The notes: generated by a model not told the origin, from the letters alone. Counted from the stretch's first letter, positions 33,617 to 42,936 are shown. The stretch is DNA of 64,000 nt from Aculops lycopersici (GCA_015350385.1 WNKI01000004.1:1009820-1073819); one strand, 5' to 3'. A program made the numbers and translations.

Positions 33617-34426
33617 ATGTCCACTACTAAAGGAAAAACAACAAGCTCATCACTGACCAAGATGTCAGTGGCGGAAATCATGCAATTGCACGAGCAGGAC
33701 TCTCAGGAGATGACTAGAGTTCGGGCAGAGAAGCGAAAGTATGATGCAGTCAAGGAGGAGGTCAAGAATTTGCAAAAAGAATTCAAGCAAGTCATTGAGG
33801 AAGCCAAGAAGAATACTGAGAGAATTGAGAGAAACGAGATAAAGAAAGCGGGTAAGACAAGATCGAGTACAAGGAAGCAGGCAGTGAAGCAAAGCATTTA
33901 CTCAGATAGTAAATATGTTGATAAAGGAATCGAGGATTCAAAGGAGAACAACTTTTCAGAGGAGGAGTTGGCGTATATGGAGCGAGAGTTGAAGGGTAAA
34001 AAATATGACAAAGTGGAGAAACTTGGCCTACATCATATCAAATACTTGGTTATGTACAAATTGATTGACGAACTGAGAGACATCAAAGAGGGTAAGATGG
34101 ACTCAGAATTTCACAAGAAATTTACGGCCTTAGGAACAAAACCAAAGACTGAGATGTTGTGCGAGATAAGAACTACTTTATTTACAAATGAACAGCGAGA
34201 CTATATCAACGGCCTGCTCCAGGGTCTATTCAAGACAACCGAAAACGACTCCAGGGGTCAGTTTAAACACTCTGAGATGGAGTATGTGCAGATAGTTATG
34301 TTAGCCGAAGCCACTATTAGAATTGTAAAGCATATTTGCAAGTTCGCCTCGATCGAGGGCGCCGTTGAGCACATGATAAAATGCTCACGTAAGGCTCATG
34401 GAATCGATGATGAAGAGGAACAATGA
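33617..34426 (+). CDS. Orphan lysine/glutamate-rich coiled-coil protein
   Basis: I chose ATG 33617 (MSTTKGKTTSSSLTK). The frame is open 24 bases further upstream but from a non-ATG codon. The 269-residue product begins with a Ser/Thr/Lys tail, then a highly charged helix (about residues 20-75, MQLHEQDSQEMTRVRAEKRK onward) with coiled-coil heptads. A basic patch (KAGKTRSSTRKQAVKQ) follows, then a predominantly helical C-terminal half (about residues 125-260), and finally an acidic end (DDEEEQ). There is no signal peptide or membrane helix. The basic stretch and acidic tail suggest a nuclear or cytoplasmic scaffold protein. I do not recognise the family. AATAAA at 34662-34667 is a plausible poly(A) signal. 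The regular codon structure and absence of interruptions support a real gene. Confidence 0.75.
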   Translation: MSTTKGKTTSSSLTKMSVAEIMQLHEQDSQEMTRVRAEKRKYDAVKEEVKNLQKEFKQVIEEAKKNTERIERNEIKKAGKTRSSTRKQAVKQSIYSDSKYVDKGIEDSKENNFSEEELAYMERELKGKKYDKVEKLGLHHIKYLVMYKLIDELRDIKEGKMDSEFHKKFTALGTKPKTEMLCEIRTTLFTNEQRDYINGLLQGLFKTTENDSRGQFKHSEMEYVQIVMLAEATIRIVKHICKFASIEGAVEHMIKCSRKAHGIDDEEEQ

Positions 34427-34661
34427 TCTCTAGAACATATCTCAGATAGAACATATTCCCTAAGAAATTTTGAACACTTGCGATCCAAGGATGAATTGAA
34501 GTGAGCAGTTATATCAGGCAACTTTAGTCTAAGGACGAGACGTAAAGTTGTATCTGTAGGATTATGCTTGATCGCTTAAGTGTGCAATATAATTTGGACC
34601 ATCCATCCTACGACCCACAAAAAATCCCAAGCTCATTGTTAATCTTTGCTATTGTTAACTA

Positions 34662-34707
34662 AATAAACATATCAAATAATTTACTCGACGATAAATTCAT
34701 TTTTATT
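34662..34707. terminator. Tail-to-tail poly(A) signals
   Basis: AATAAA on the plus strand (34662-34667) for the orphan coiled-coil gene and AATAAA on the minus strand (TTTATT at 34702-34707) for paralogue B lie 34 bases apart. Confidence 0.65.
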
Positions 34708-34730
34708 CTTGTCATCTGATGACTCACGTG

Positions 34731-35798
34731 TCATTGTTTAGCTCCACTAGATCTTTGGGAACCATTGCTGTTAGTGAAGGCGCCAAGTGCCGTGGAAGCT
34801 CCAGACATGCTACTGGGTTTCTTCGAAGCTCCACCAGAAAGAGACCTTGACCTGGATCTAGATCTTAGAGTATTTGCTTGCGAACCCGAAGTTTGCATTC
34901 CACTGCCAGAGCCAGAACCAGATCCACGTTTAGTCTTAGCTCGACTAGTACCAGATGCTCCACTGTTAACCATACTCGAGGGTCGCACGCTAAGCCCCGA
35001 TGGTCCGCGTCGATTATTAACCGAGCTTGTTCCGGACAAACTGGACTCAGGTGAAGTTGTCCACTGACTACCCATTGTACTGCGCTGCTTACGATAATTG
35101 GTCCAGCGTTTGTAAAATAGAATAAACGAAGCTATGAGAGCTACAGTAACAACTGCTATAATAAGCAAAAGCAACCAGAAGGGTAAGCCGGTCGGTGGCC
35201 CATAGAGCTCCTGGTAACACGACTTTGTGATACGATCAAATGTTTCTTGAGTAATTTTCTTACTTCCGTCTGCCTCCTGCTCGGGCTTGCCCGGCCCAAA
35301 GGCACACCTGTGCACGAAATACATTTCCGATGCATATCTGGTGATTCTTGGTGGATCCGGAATGTAGCCAGATACTTTTGGTCTTATAGTTGTGGTAGTG
35401 CTGGATTTGATATCTGGCGCAAAGTTAAGCTGAGGATATTCATCGTCCGAGGAGATGTTTCTTTTAGCTTTCTTTGTTGTTGTTGTTGTTGTTGTTATTG
35501 TCGCCGTCCTTTGGCCGTAATTTAAAAATTTCTTAAACGTTATATCAACATTACATATGAGACCATCCGTGCCCGTCAAACCCTCGCATTTCGTTGTAAT
35601 ACTAGGCTTGTTATCAGTCGGGTTCATGCACCATTTGTAAAAACTCTCTCTAGTATCCTTTTTGCCACACTTCTTGTCGTAGAATATCTCAACCACGGGC
35701 TCGTTGACTGGTGATACAACGCCATCAACAAGAACATTAGCCCCGATGGCCACGAGGACAGTGACCAATATGAGGAGATTTAGTGGTAGGTGGGTCAT
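34731..35798 (-). CDS. Six-cysteine type I membrane protein, paralogue B
   Basis: The 355-residue product has a signal peptide (MTHLPLNLLILVTVLVAIGA) and an ectodomain with six cysteines (KKCG, YKWC, TKCEG, LICN, HRC and KSC). A transmembrane helix lies at about residues 208-230 (PFWLLLLIIAVVTVALIASF). The cytoplasmic tail of about 120 residues is rich in Ser, Gly, Arg and Thr, with SGSGSGSG and RSRSRSRS runs. It shares SFYKWC, TKCEGL, the RITxxCYQELYG block and the helix position with the gene at 30584-31459. It also has a Thr-rich stretch (TATITTTTTTTKKAKR) between cysteines four and five that is absent in paralogue A. The family is not recognised. It lies 160 bases downstream of bursicon-beta on the same strand. 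Confidence 0.82.
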   Translation of the reverse strand: MTHLPLNLLILVTVLVAIGANVLVDGVVSPVNEPVVEIFYDKKCGKKDTRESFYKWCMNPTDNKPSITTKCEGLTGTDGLICNVDITFKKFLNYGQRTATITTTTTTTKKAKRNISSDDEYPQLNFAPDIKSSTTTTIRPKVSGYIPDPPRITRYASEMYFVHRCAFGPGKPEQEADGSKKITQETFDRITKSCYQELYGPPTGLPFWLLLLIIAVVTVALIASFILFYKRWTNYRKQRSTMGSQWTTSPESSLSGTSSVNNRRGPSGLSVRPSSMVNSGASGTSRAKTKRGSGSGSGSGMQTSGSQANTLRSRSRSRSLSGGASKKPSSMSGASTALGAFTNSNGSQRSSGAKQ

Positions 35799-35957
35799 GT
35801 TGCTATTGGCGACAATAGAAATAACCTACAACATTCGACCTAACAGATTGTTTTGACACGAGATCTCGAAGCACCAAATTGACTATGGAAAATCCATTGG
35901 TCAGACGATAGGTGAAAAAAGATGTTTGGATCATGACAAAAACGAAACCAAGCGATT

Positions 35958-36782
35958 CTAACTCAAATGACTCACGCAATCGCGACACTTGCAATCAATT
36001 GGTTCCTCGACCTCAATGTCCATATAGCCAGCCACTTGTTGTTGTTGTTGGCCATCGTTTGTTGCATGGCAATCAGGTAATCGCACCTGAATCTTTCTAA
36101 AGTTTCCCTCGTTGCAACAAGTACACTCTTTTTTGAATCCACCTGGCGACTTGATTGATGGCTGAACTCGCGACAAGCAGGAGCCATCGCATCTATTGAG
36201 TTCAACTGAACCTCTGCAATTTTTCAACACTAAGCCAGTCTTCTTGTCGATATCATCCTTGTTGAGCTCCACCAGTGATCTGATTGTATGACACTCGTTG
36301 TCGCGATCGGCTGGAGGTTGATTTGCTAATAACCGATTTCTTGATTGCAAGTTGGTTAGTAGCAATTTGGCCCACTCGCTTGAGCCCACCTGTTTGTACC
36401 TGTCCTCGAATAGGTTATTCAAGATACTGTTGGCATTTGTGCCATCGCTCAGCGCTTCGCCAACTTCAAAAACTTGGTCACTAAGCGGTGACATCAGATA
36501 GGCGAGCTGCCTCTTTGGTCCATCTCTCTTGCTTTGAGGAAAATAAAAATCATCTCCCTGGCCGTGAAATTCTTCAACGGGTGGTCTTGCTATGGCTCGT
36601 CTGCCAACAACTCCCTCTAGTTGTCGAAAGTTGAAGTGATCTCGCCGAGCAACACCAACAAGTGGCTGTTGCTGGTAATCAATGAAGTCTTTTTCTCGCA
36701 GCGACTGGGCTTGTGGAAGCAAATAACTATCGGTTGAAATTGAGATGTAGATTGAAAGCGTCAACAGAATCGCTAATCTCAT
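35958..36782 (-). CDS. Pburs: Bursicon-beta (partner of bursicon) with extended N-terminus
   Basis: Bursicon beta is a secreted cystine-knot subunit that pairs with bursicon alpha (cuticle tanning, via the receptor Rickets/LGR2) or acts as a homodimer (immune induction). The last 115 residues have the family's eleven cysteines in order: CHTIRS, NCRG, NRCDGSC, KECTCC, LPDC and DCKCRDC. The stretch SRVQPSIKSPGGFKKECTCC is especially characteristic. I prefer the start at 36782 because it begins a signal peptide (MRLAILLTLSIYISIS). An upstream in-frame ATG at 36833 is possible, but the TATTTGCAG just before 36790 looks like a 3' splice site ending a leader intron. Between signal and knot lies a stretch of about 130 residues, unusual because insect Pburs precursors have a far shorter spacer. 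It contains KRDGPKR, a potential processing site. GTGAGT directly after the last knot cysteine could be a donor for an alternative C-terminus. Confidence 0.9.
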   Translation of the reverse strand: MRLAILLTLSIYISISTDSYLLPQAQSLREKDFIDYQQQPLVGVARRDHFNFRQLEGVVGRRAIARPPVEEFHGQGDDFYFPQSKRDGPKRQLAYLMSPLSDQVFEVGEALSDGTNANSILNNLFEDRYKQVGSSEWAKLLLTNLQSRNRLLANQPPADRDNECHTIRSLVELNKDDIDKKTGLVLKNCRGSVELNRCDGSCLSRVQPSIKSPGGFKKECTCCNEGNFRKIQVRLPDCHATNDGQQQQQVAGYMDIEVEEPIDCKCRDCVSHLS

Positions 36783-36833
36783 TGCGAGTTCTGCAAATAC
36801 ACAATGTTGTCTTCTTGATGAGCTTGAGTTCAT

Positions 36834-37023
36834 CTTGCTGGATAATGCTGAATTAGCTCAAAATTTGCAACTTGCTTCAGCTTCAATCATCTAGTGACTA
36901 AATTTTAGCTCCTCGACTTCAACAAACTCTCGTTCGTTCGCTTTCTGGAATCTGGAGGATCATTGTTTGTTTTACTCGAGATCTTATTAGACATACTGAG
37001 TACCATATCAAAAGATCGCAGAA
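36834..37023. promoter_or_regulatory. Divergent promoter region (Pburs / unknown secreted protein)
   Basis: Fewer than 250 bases separate the two opposite start codons, so the promoters must overlap or be shared. No clear TATA box is visible on either strand. Confidence 0.4.
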
Positions 37024-38040
37024 ATGTGGTTAATTCGAACGATAAATCAGCGCAAGCTGGCCACTAGCCATGCTCTAATTTTGTCGCTGATGATGGCGGT
37101 CACATTTACAAGCGCAACTATTGAGCAACCATCGACACTGGAGAATGTCAAGCGGCAGGTGTCCGGCCGTGACAAGGTGGCCTCCGTGGCGGGAGGAAAT
37201 ACAATAAAATGTTCGCCTCACTCAATGATGTTAGCACGCCAAGCCATAATTCGCGAGCTAGAGCAAATCAATCCATTCAACTCACTTCTATTTAATGACT
37301 TGGATAAGAATGAGATGATTGATGGCCAAAAGCAATCGCTGGGCAACATTGTATCGAGTGGTTCGAGCGACCAACTGATGACCAGCGACGGACGTCCGCT
37401 GTTTGAGATTGAGGCCAGCTACTTCCGGCCACTTAACATCAACCACTGGCCAAGTAGTATAAAGGAGCACAACAAGACCATCGTTTCCATGTTGCACTCG
37501 TCGTCGCCGCCCACGGCGAACGGAAACCAGCCCATCGTGATGAAATTGATCCGCAAATTTCAAGACCATTGCCATTTGGACAAGCAAAAAGAGCAGTTCA
37601 ACTACGTGTTTGGCCTCGCAGTTGGTCCCATTGAGCACAATTTGGATGTGATAGTAAATTTAAACCGTGATTTAAGTCTCACTCAACCAATCGATTGGCA
37701 CTACGCCCAAGTCAGACTAATCGTGCCACGAATGAACTTTGAGATTAGCTTGCGTCAAGTGGCCTCAACTAAACTAATCAACTCCGTTCTCCCATCAAGT
37801 GGTTGTCCACTGGAAGTGGAGGAAGTCAATTACCTGGGTGGCGGGTCTCAGTTGCCAAAACCGCCGCAGTTGGCAATCTCAGCTCTTGGACTAGCGGCCA
37901 CCAATCAGACAATGCTTCAGTTGGAGCGACTATTCAATGACTACACCAGGCCAGCCGTCTCCACTCGCCTCCGTCAGGTGCTCAAGTTTCATTTGAATAG
38001 CAAAACTCTACCTCTACAGGATCCAATGGAAGTGTTGTAG
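37024..38040 (+). CDS. Secreted protein of unknown family
   Basis: The product has 338 residues and an N-terminal hydrophobic signal (LILSLMMAVTFTSA, about residues 18-32) followed by a possible dibasic cleavage site (VKRQ). The mature part has only three cysteines, two sequons (HNKT and TNQT) and an internally repetitive feel of amphipathic helices and strands. There is no membrane helix at the C-terminus. I considered a BPI/takeout-like lipid carrier because of the size and secreted nature, but no motif confirms it. The gene lies head-to-head with bursicon-beta. The long uninterrupted frame and signal peptide support a real gene, but I cannot name it. Confidence 0.72.
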   Translation: MWLIRTINQRKLATSHALILSLMMAVTFTSATIEQPSTLENVKRQVSGRDKVASVAGGNTIKCSPHSMMLARQAIIRELEQINPFNSLLFNDLDKNEMIDGQKQSLGNIVSSGSSDQLMTSDGRPLFEIEASYFRPLNINHWPSSIKEHNKTIVSMLHSSSPPTANGNQPIVMKLIRKFQDHCHLDKQKEQFNYVFGLAVGPIEHNLDVIVNLNRDLSLTQPIDWHYAQVRLIVPRMNFEISLRQVASTKLINSVLPSSGCPLEVEEVNYLGGGSQLPKPPQLAISALGLAATNQTMLQLERLFNDYTRPAVSTRLRQVLKFHLNSKTLPLQDPMEVL

Positions 38041-39704
38041 GAAAAATTAGATTGAATTGAACTTAATTTAGGAAAGGAATTTGAAATATCCTCTAATAAT
38101 AGGGTAAATTTACGGGTGAATACTTCTACCCGTGTAGCCATGAGATATGCTCCCACGAGTTATCATTATTATTACTATTATTGGTTTGCTTAATATCGGT
38201 AAGCCGACTAAATGGCTGACGTCAATCGTTTGCGTGATCTGATTTTTGAGACTCTCCATTGAGATTATTGGCGATAATTGGCGAAGGAACGCATGTACAA
38301 TCTAACAAGTGTCGATGGTACAGCCCATTAACGAGAAGAAAAAGCGTACATTGTAGACTAATTTCAGTTGAATCGAAATCGAAATCGAATTAGATGACGG
38401 CCAATTGTTGTTGTTGTTGTAGAAGTTGCTGCGACTACTACTATAGCTTGCAAATAGTTTACCTGCTCGCCTATCCCAACTCTATTGATACAAGGTGACG
38501 TTTTTCGTCTCAGTCGCCATCGACGTCATTTAAGCGGTCGTCTCGCACAGTGAGCTACATAGCTCAAAAAGTCTAGCTGAAACTCGGTTTGCTTTCCGCC
38601 TTGACGATTCCAATGCACGTTCATTCGCCGGTTCACCTGAGCGAACGGAATAATAGACTAGCTGTTGCTCTCTTGCCTCTGTGTCTATTGCTCTTATTAT
38701 TGGCTATTTAATCGAGTAAATTTGTGGTTTTACTTCAAGTGAATCGCAAGCGAACACTCGCGCTTGCAACCATTGACTTGATACGCTTCAAAACGCTGAG
38801 CTCACTCTCACTCTCATCAGATAGATAGATAGAAAATTTACGTGTACAGTTCGCACTGAGCTCCTTCGTCGGCAAGCGAGCAGTTTCTAGTCTTTTTTTC
38901 TTTTGAATCGTTGAATTCGGTGCTCAACATTGCGAAGAGTTTTCCTTCTCCTCCCAGGAATTAGATTCCCATCTCGGGTTCAATCAAAGGAAGCTGCTAC
39001 TGTTGCAAATCTGCAATGGAATTTCGTGAGTTTCCAGGAATACAATAGAGATTTACAAGTGAGCGCGCGACCCACAGGTGAGCCAAGCACGCACGCGGCG
39101 GTGCGCGCTGAGATTCTGTCTGATCGTGTGTCGCTGTGTTTACATAGCGATAGTCTGCGCGCCGCCGTCGACGACGACGGTTGCTGCAGAGATCCAGGTG
39201 CGAGCGACAAGTGGCTGTGGCGACACTCGCGGGCCGGTGGTTGCGGTTGCTGTGGTGTTGGCGTCGAACATGTGATCAGGCAAGAAAGTGGCTCGGTATC
39301 CTCGTCTGTCGCTAGTTTGTTGTTGTCGTCGTCTTCGTGTTGATTTATCGATGTCGGCATTTCGTATTCATATTCAAGTTCCAAGAAACTGGAAGAAGAC
39401 GACTACGATAATTCAAGTTGATATTTCCTCTTATCTCATGTTAACCACAATCTGATATTATCAAACTATCGGCACAAGACTGAATATCTAGATAGAGAAA
39501 CAAGACAAGCTTCGAACTCCAGACTGAAGACTTCAGGCTCACAAACAAGCAAACGAGAAAAGGGAATAACGTGACATTTACTAGCTCCAGGTAAAATAAA
39601 GTGAAAGTGCAACTCAAACTCCCACTCCAACTCAAGCTGAAATTACACTTGAAGTTTAAAACGTTTTACGGACAGGTGGATGAGTGTGGATCATCAAAGG
39701 CGCA
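38041..39704. other. Intergenic region and probable 5' leader of malic enzyme
   Basis: Frames at 38930-39343 are low-complexity and mutually overlapping on both strands, so not called. CAG-GTGAGC near 39076, CAG-GTAAAA near 39590 and an acceptor-like TTTTACGGACAG ending at 39676 suggest a spliced 5' leader ending just before ATG 39705. Confidence 0.4.
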
Positions 39705-42164
39705 ATGGGCTCGCACCATAGCAAATCCTCAATCGGTGGTCGTTCGGCTAGAAGCTTGAACTTGAATGGTAGCCTAAGGGTTGCACGTTTGAATGGCGGC
39801 AACAAGAAACCAGTTTTATTGGCAAATCACAGTCTCTTACAGCAACCACCGCACTTGGCACATGAGCCTCAATCAACGTGGCACCTAGCAAGTGGGGGAA
39901 ATCCTTACACTGGCGCCTTGGGCGCCAATGGCTACCACCACCACTACACTCCCAGTGGCCGCGGTGGTGGTCTCGCTAACTCAAGCTGCTATCACAACCA
40001 CAAGCTCAACCACAGTTGCAGTGGGGCCGCCGCTGGCTGCAATGGAACCTCAGGCGGCAACTCCTGCTGCAGCGACTCCTGCTCGAGCTGCGTGAGTTTG
40101 ATCGAACCACTGGGCCCTCTGGATTACATGAACACGAACACGAACACAAACTTGAACACGGCCGCAGCCAATGGAACTAGCAGCGGCTCATCTGCGTCAC
40201 CGCCAAGCTTGGCGCTGGCAGCAAGTGGTTGCTGCCACTGCGCTAGCTGCCAATGGAACCACAACGCTGCTGGCAAGACCTCAAGCTCGACGTTGATCAC
40301 GACGAACACGAAAACCTCGGCGAGACATCAGAACCTCCGCGCTCCTCGACGAGGCCACCAGCACCAGCAGCAAGCAAGCGCGGTAAGCAAATCTAGAAAC
40401 CATCCACAACAACAACAGCAGCAGCGGCAACAGTATCAGCCAACTGCAAAGGCGAGCTACGTTTTAAACCAAAACCACTTACATCAAACGAGCCATCCCT
40501 ATGTTGGCCTGGATATTAGTAATTCAAGTAGCAGCAACATATCAACAACAATGTCCCAAAACAACAAGACAACGGCAACACAATTTGCCGGCGCGGGTTT
40601 ACCTGCAACGAGACAGAGTTTACAGCTGCAAATGCGCGGTGTTTTAGAGTTTATTGACTCGTGCAAGGAGAATGAGTTAGCTATTTACGTATACCTAAGA
40701 CACTTGAAGGATTTTAATGAGCAATTATTCTATCATACACTCACCCAAAATGTTGTAAGATTAATGCCACTAGTTTATACGCCCACAGTTGGTTTAGCAT
40801 GTCAAAAATTCAGTCAAATTTATATGCACAACCATCCACGTGGTTTGTTTATCAACTCAAATGATGTTGGTTCAGGTAAAGTGAAGCAAATTTTATCCAG
40901 TTGGCCAGAGAAGGATGTACGTGTTATTGTTGTTACTGATGGGGAGAGAATTTTGGGTTTAGGCGATCTGGGGGCAAATGGAATGGGCATTAGTATTGGA
41001 AAATTATCCCTTTACACAGCGTTAGCCGGAATTCCCCCCAGAAATGTGCTTCCTATTTGCCTGGATGTTGGAACTCAAAATGAGCAAAATTTACGTGATC
41101 CATACTATATTGGCCTGAAGCAGGAGCGAGTTAGGGGTGCCAAATATGATCAGCTGATTGAGGAGTTCATGGAATCGGCCGTTGAGGTTTGGGGTCGTTC
41201 GTGTCTAATCCAATTTGAGGACTTTGCGAATGCCACTGCATTCAATTTGCTTCAAAAGTATCGCGAAAGGTTTTGTACCTTCAATGATGACATTCAAGGT
41301 ACAGCTTCCGTCTGTTTGGCTGGATTAATTTCAGCCGCCCGAAGGGTTAACAAGAAACTCTCCACTCTAAGCTACCTGTTCTATGGAGCGGGCGAGGCTA
41401 ATTTGGGCACTGCAAATTTGCTACTAATGGCCATGAGCGAGGAGGAGGGATTGAGTAGGGAGGAGGCAAAGCAGAGGATTTGGTTGGTCGACTCAAAGGG
41501 TTTGGTTGTTAGCTCGCGCCAGGATATAAATGGACACAAGCGGGCGTTTGCACGCGTAGCCGACGATACAATGCCACCGGAAGCGAGTGTCTTGGGCGGC
41601 AAGCTGGAGGATATCATCAAGTTTACCAAGCCGTCGGCAATTATTGGCGCCTCGGCGCAAGCTGGAGCCTTTAGTGAGTCGATTTGCAAGTTGATGTGCG
41701 AGTTCCACGAAAAACCAATCATCTTTGCCCTGAGCAATCCAACCTCGAAGGCCGAATGCACCGCAAGTCAAGCTTACGAATGGACCGAAGGCAAGTGTGT
41801 CTTTGCCTCGGGTTCCCCCTTTGATCCCGTGGAGTTTAATGGAAAAACTTACATCACTGGCCAAGGTAACAATGCCTACATCTTTCCAGGCGTTGGTCTT
41901 GCCGCCATTGCCGCCCACACGCACGTTATTCCAGAGGAGGTTTTCCTGGTGGCCGCCAAGGCGCTTAGTGACCAACTCGAACCCTCCGACATTGAGGTGG
42001 GTCTCGTCTATCCAAGATTGACCAAGATACGCGAGTGCACCCTGAAAGTCGCAACTCGCGTGTTGGAATTCTTTTACTCAGAACGCCTCGCAACCTATAG
42101 GCCGGAACCGCACGACAAGATGGAGTTTCTGAGGAGCATTCAGTACGATCCAATTGTTGGTTAA
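39705..42164 (+). CDS. Men: Malic enzyme with long N-terminal extension
   Basis: Oxidatively decarboxylates malate to pyruvate with NADP+ or NAD+. The catalytic region starts at about residue 306 and is complete through the family landmarks VYTPTVGLACQ, VVTDGERILGLGDLGANGMG, IGKLSLYTALAG, QFEDFANATAF, FNDDIQGTA, GAGEANLGTA, FALSNPTSKAEC and QGNNAYIFPGV. I chose ATG 39705 as the first ATG in frame. It gives 819 residues beginning MGSHHSKSSIGG, a good N-myristoylation pattern (Gly2, Ser6, Lys7). The first 305 residues are low complexity (His, Asn, Ser, Gln, Cys) with cysteine clusters (CCSDSCSSC and CCHCASC). The usual N-terminal block of malic enzymes (FTxEERxxLxIxGLLPP) is missing or unrecognisable. 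This points to a membrane-anchored or scaffolded isoform rather than a mitochondrial one. There is no intron. AATAAA at 42495-42500 follows. Confidence 0.93.
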   Translation: MGSHHSKSSIGGRSARSLNLNGSLRVARLNGGNKKPVLLANHSLLQQPPHLAHEPQSTWHLASGGNPYTGALGANGYHHHYTPSGRGGGLANSSCYHNHKLNHSCSGAAAGCNGTSGGNSCCSDSCSSCVSLIEPLGPLDYMNTNTNTNLNTAAANGTSSGSSASPPSLALAASGCCHCASCQWNHNAAGKTSSSTLITTNTKTSARHQNLRAPRRGHQHQQQASAVSKSRNHPQQQQQQRQQYQPTAKASYVLNQNHLHQTSHPYVGLDISNSSSSNISTTMSQNNKTTATQFAGAGLPATRQSLQLQMRGVLEFIDSCKENELAIYVYLRHLKDFNEQLFYHTLTQNVVRLMPLVYTPTVGLACQKFSQIYMHNHPRGLFINSNDVGSGKVKQILSSWPEKDVRVIVVTDGERILGLGDLGANGMGISIGKLSLYTALAGIPPRNVLPICLDVGTQNEQNLRDPYYIGLKQERVRGAKYDQLIEEFMESAVEVWGRSCLIQFEDFANATAFNLLQKYRERFCTFNDDIQGTASVCLAGLISAARRVNKKLSTLSYLFYGAGEANLGTANLLLMAMSEEEGLSREEAKQRIWLVDSKGLVVSSRQDINGHKRAFARVADDTMPPEASVLGGKLEDIIKFTKPSAIIGASAQAGAFSESICKLMCEFHEKPIIFALSNPTSKAECTASQAYEWTEGKCVFASGSPFDPVEFNGKTYITGQGNNAYIFPGVGLAAIAAHTHVIPEEVFLVAAKALSDQLEPSDIEVGLVYPRLTKIRECTLKVATRVLEFFYSERLATYRPEPHDKMEFLRSIQYDPIVG

Positions 42165-42494
42165 TTTCCGTTTCCACTTCCATTTTCCGTCTCCCTCCTT
42201 TCAATTTCACGAAAACTGAAGCTGGAAGCGACTAAAAGCGAAACTGGAGTTGAGACTTAACGAATTACTGAGATTAGATTAGAAAAAGAAAGAAATCGCG
42301 AAAAGTAAGCAAGAATGAGTTTATTCCTTCAATGTCAATATCGATGTTAATGTTATGTTTTGTTATGTTTGCTGTCCTAAATTGAAACTTTACTAAACTG
42401 TTATTATCCCCAATTTGAAGAGGATGGGAAAGAGGGATCCTTACACACAAACTTGACCTATACAGATGTTTCTACGAGAAACACGAGAGATGAT

Positions 42495-42523
42495 AATAAA
42501 TTTTATAAATCCACTATTTTATT
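42495..42523. terminator. Tail-to-tail poly(A) signals of malic enzyme and TIL-like peptide genes
   Basis: AATAAA on the plus strand at 42495-42500 (malic enzyme) and on the minus strand (TTTATT at 42518-42523) for the small secreted peptide, 17 bases apart. Confidence 0.7.
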
Positions 42524-42606
42524 GTTTGTTCTATTTGCTACATTCTTATAAATGAGATGAATTGAAATCAGGTGAAATGTTAATGATCATGATAATGGGA
42601 CCTAAT

Positions 42607-42936
42607 CTACTCCTTGGGGCAATCGGCCAAAGCCACACACTCGCCCGCCTTATTTCTCACCAGCTCGCCGGCACAGAAACAGGATACTAGGCCATGGTAG
42701 AAAACTCTTGGTGTTGCCGGCTTTCGATTGCTGCAAGTTGGTTGAAACTCCAGAGGAATTCCGTGAACAATCTTCTCGTTGCTCTTGCAAGTGGGTGCCA
42801 TTGGAAATATACTGCCATCCCTGTTGATCTCATACTGTTCGCCTTGTTGTTGCTGCTGCTGCTGAGCTGGCCAAGCGGAAACTAGAGCACAGGTGGCCAC
42901 TAGGGCCAACAAAGTTAGGCTCACAATTTGGTTCAT
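42607..42936 (-). CDS. Small secreted TIL-like cysteine peptide
   Basis: The 109-residue product has a clear signal peptide (MNQIVSLTLLALVATCALVSA) and a short glutamine run (about seven). The mature peptide of some 80 residues has six cysteines (TCKSNEK, TCSNRK, SCFC, GECV and DCPKE). The ending SCFCAGELVRNKAGECVALADC follows the last half of trypsin-inhibitor-like (TIL) domains (CxCxxGYxRxxxGxCVxxxxC), but the first half has fewer cysteines than usual, so the fold is reduced. It is probably a secreted protease inhibitor or defence peptide; the target is unknown. A minus-strand TATAAAA at 43083-43077 sits about 140 bases upstream of the ATG. The same TIL theme occurs in the unrelated larger gene at 19.8 kb. 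Confidence 0.85.
   Translation of the reverse strand: MNQIVSLTLLALVATCALVSAWPAQQQQQQQGEQYEINRDGSIFPMAPTCKSNEKIVHGIPLEFQPTCSNRKPATPRVFYHGLVSCFCAGELVRNKAGECVALADCPKE

Noticed and set aside
38930..39384. Opposed 130-codon frames upstream of malic enzyme
   Set aside because: Low-complexity sequence open on both strands; more likely a spliced 5' leader.
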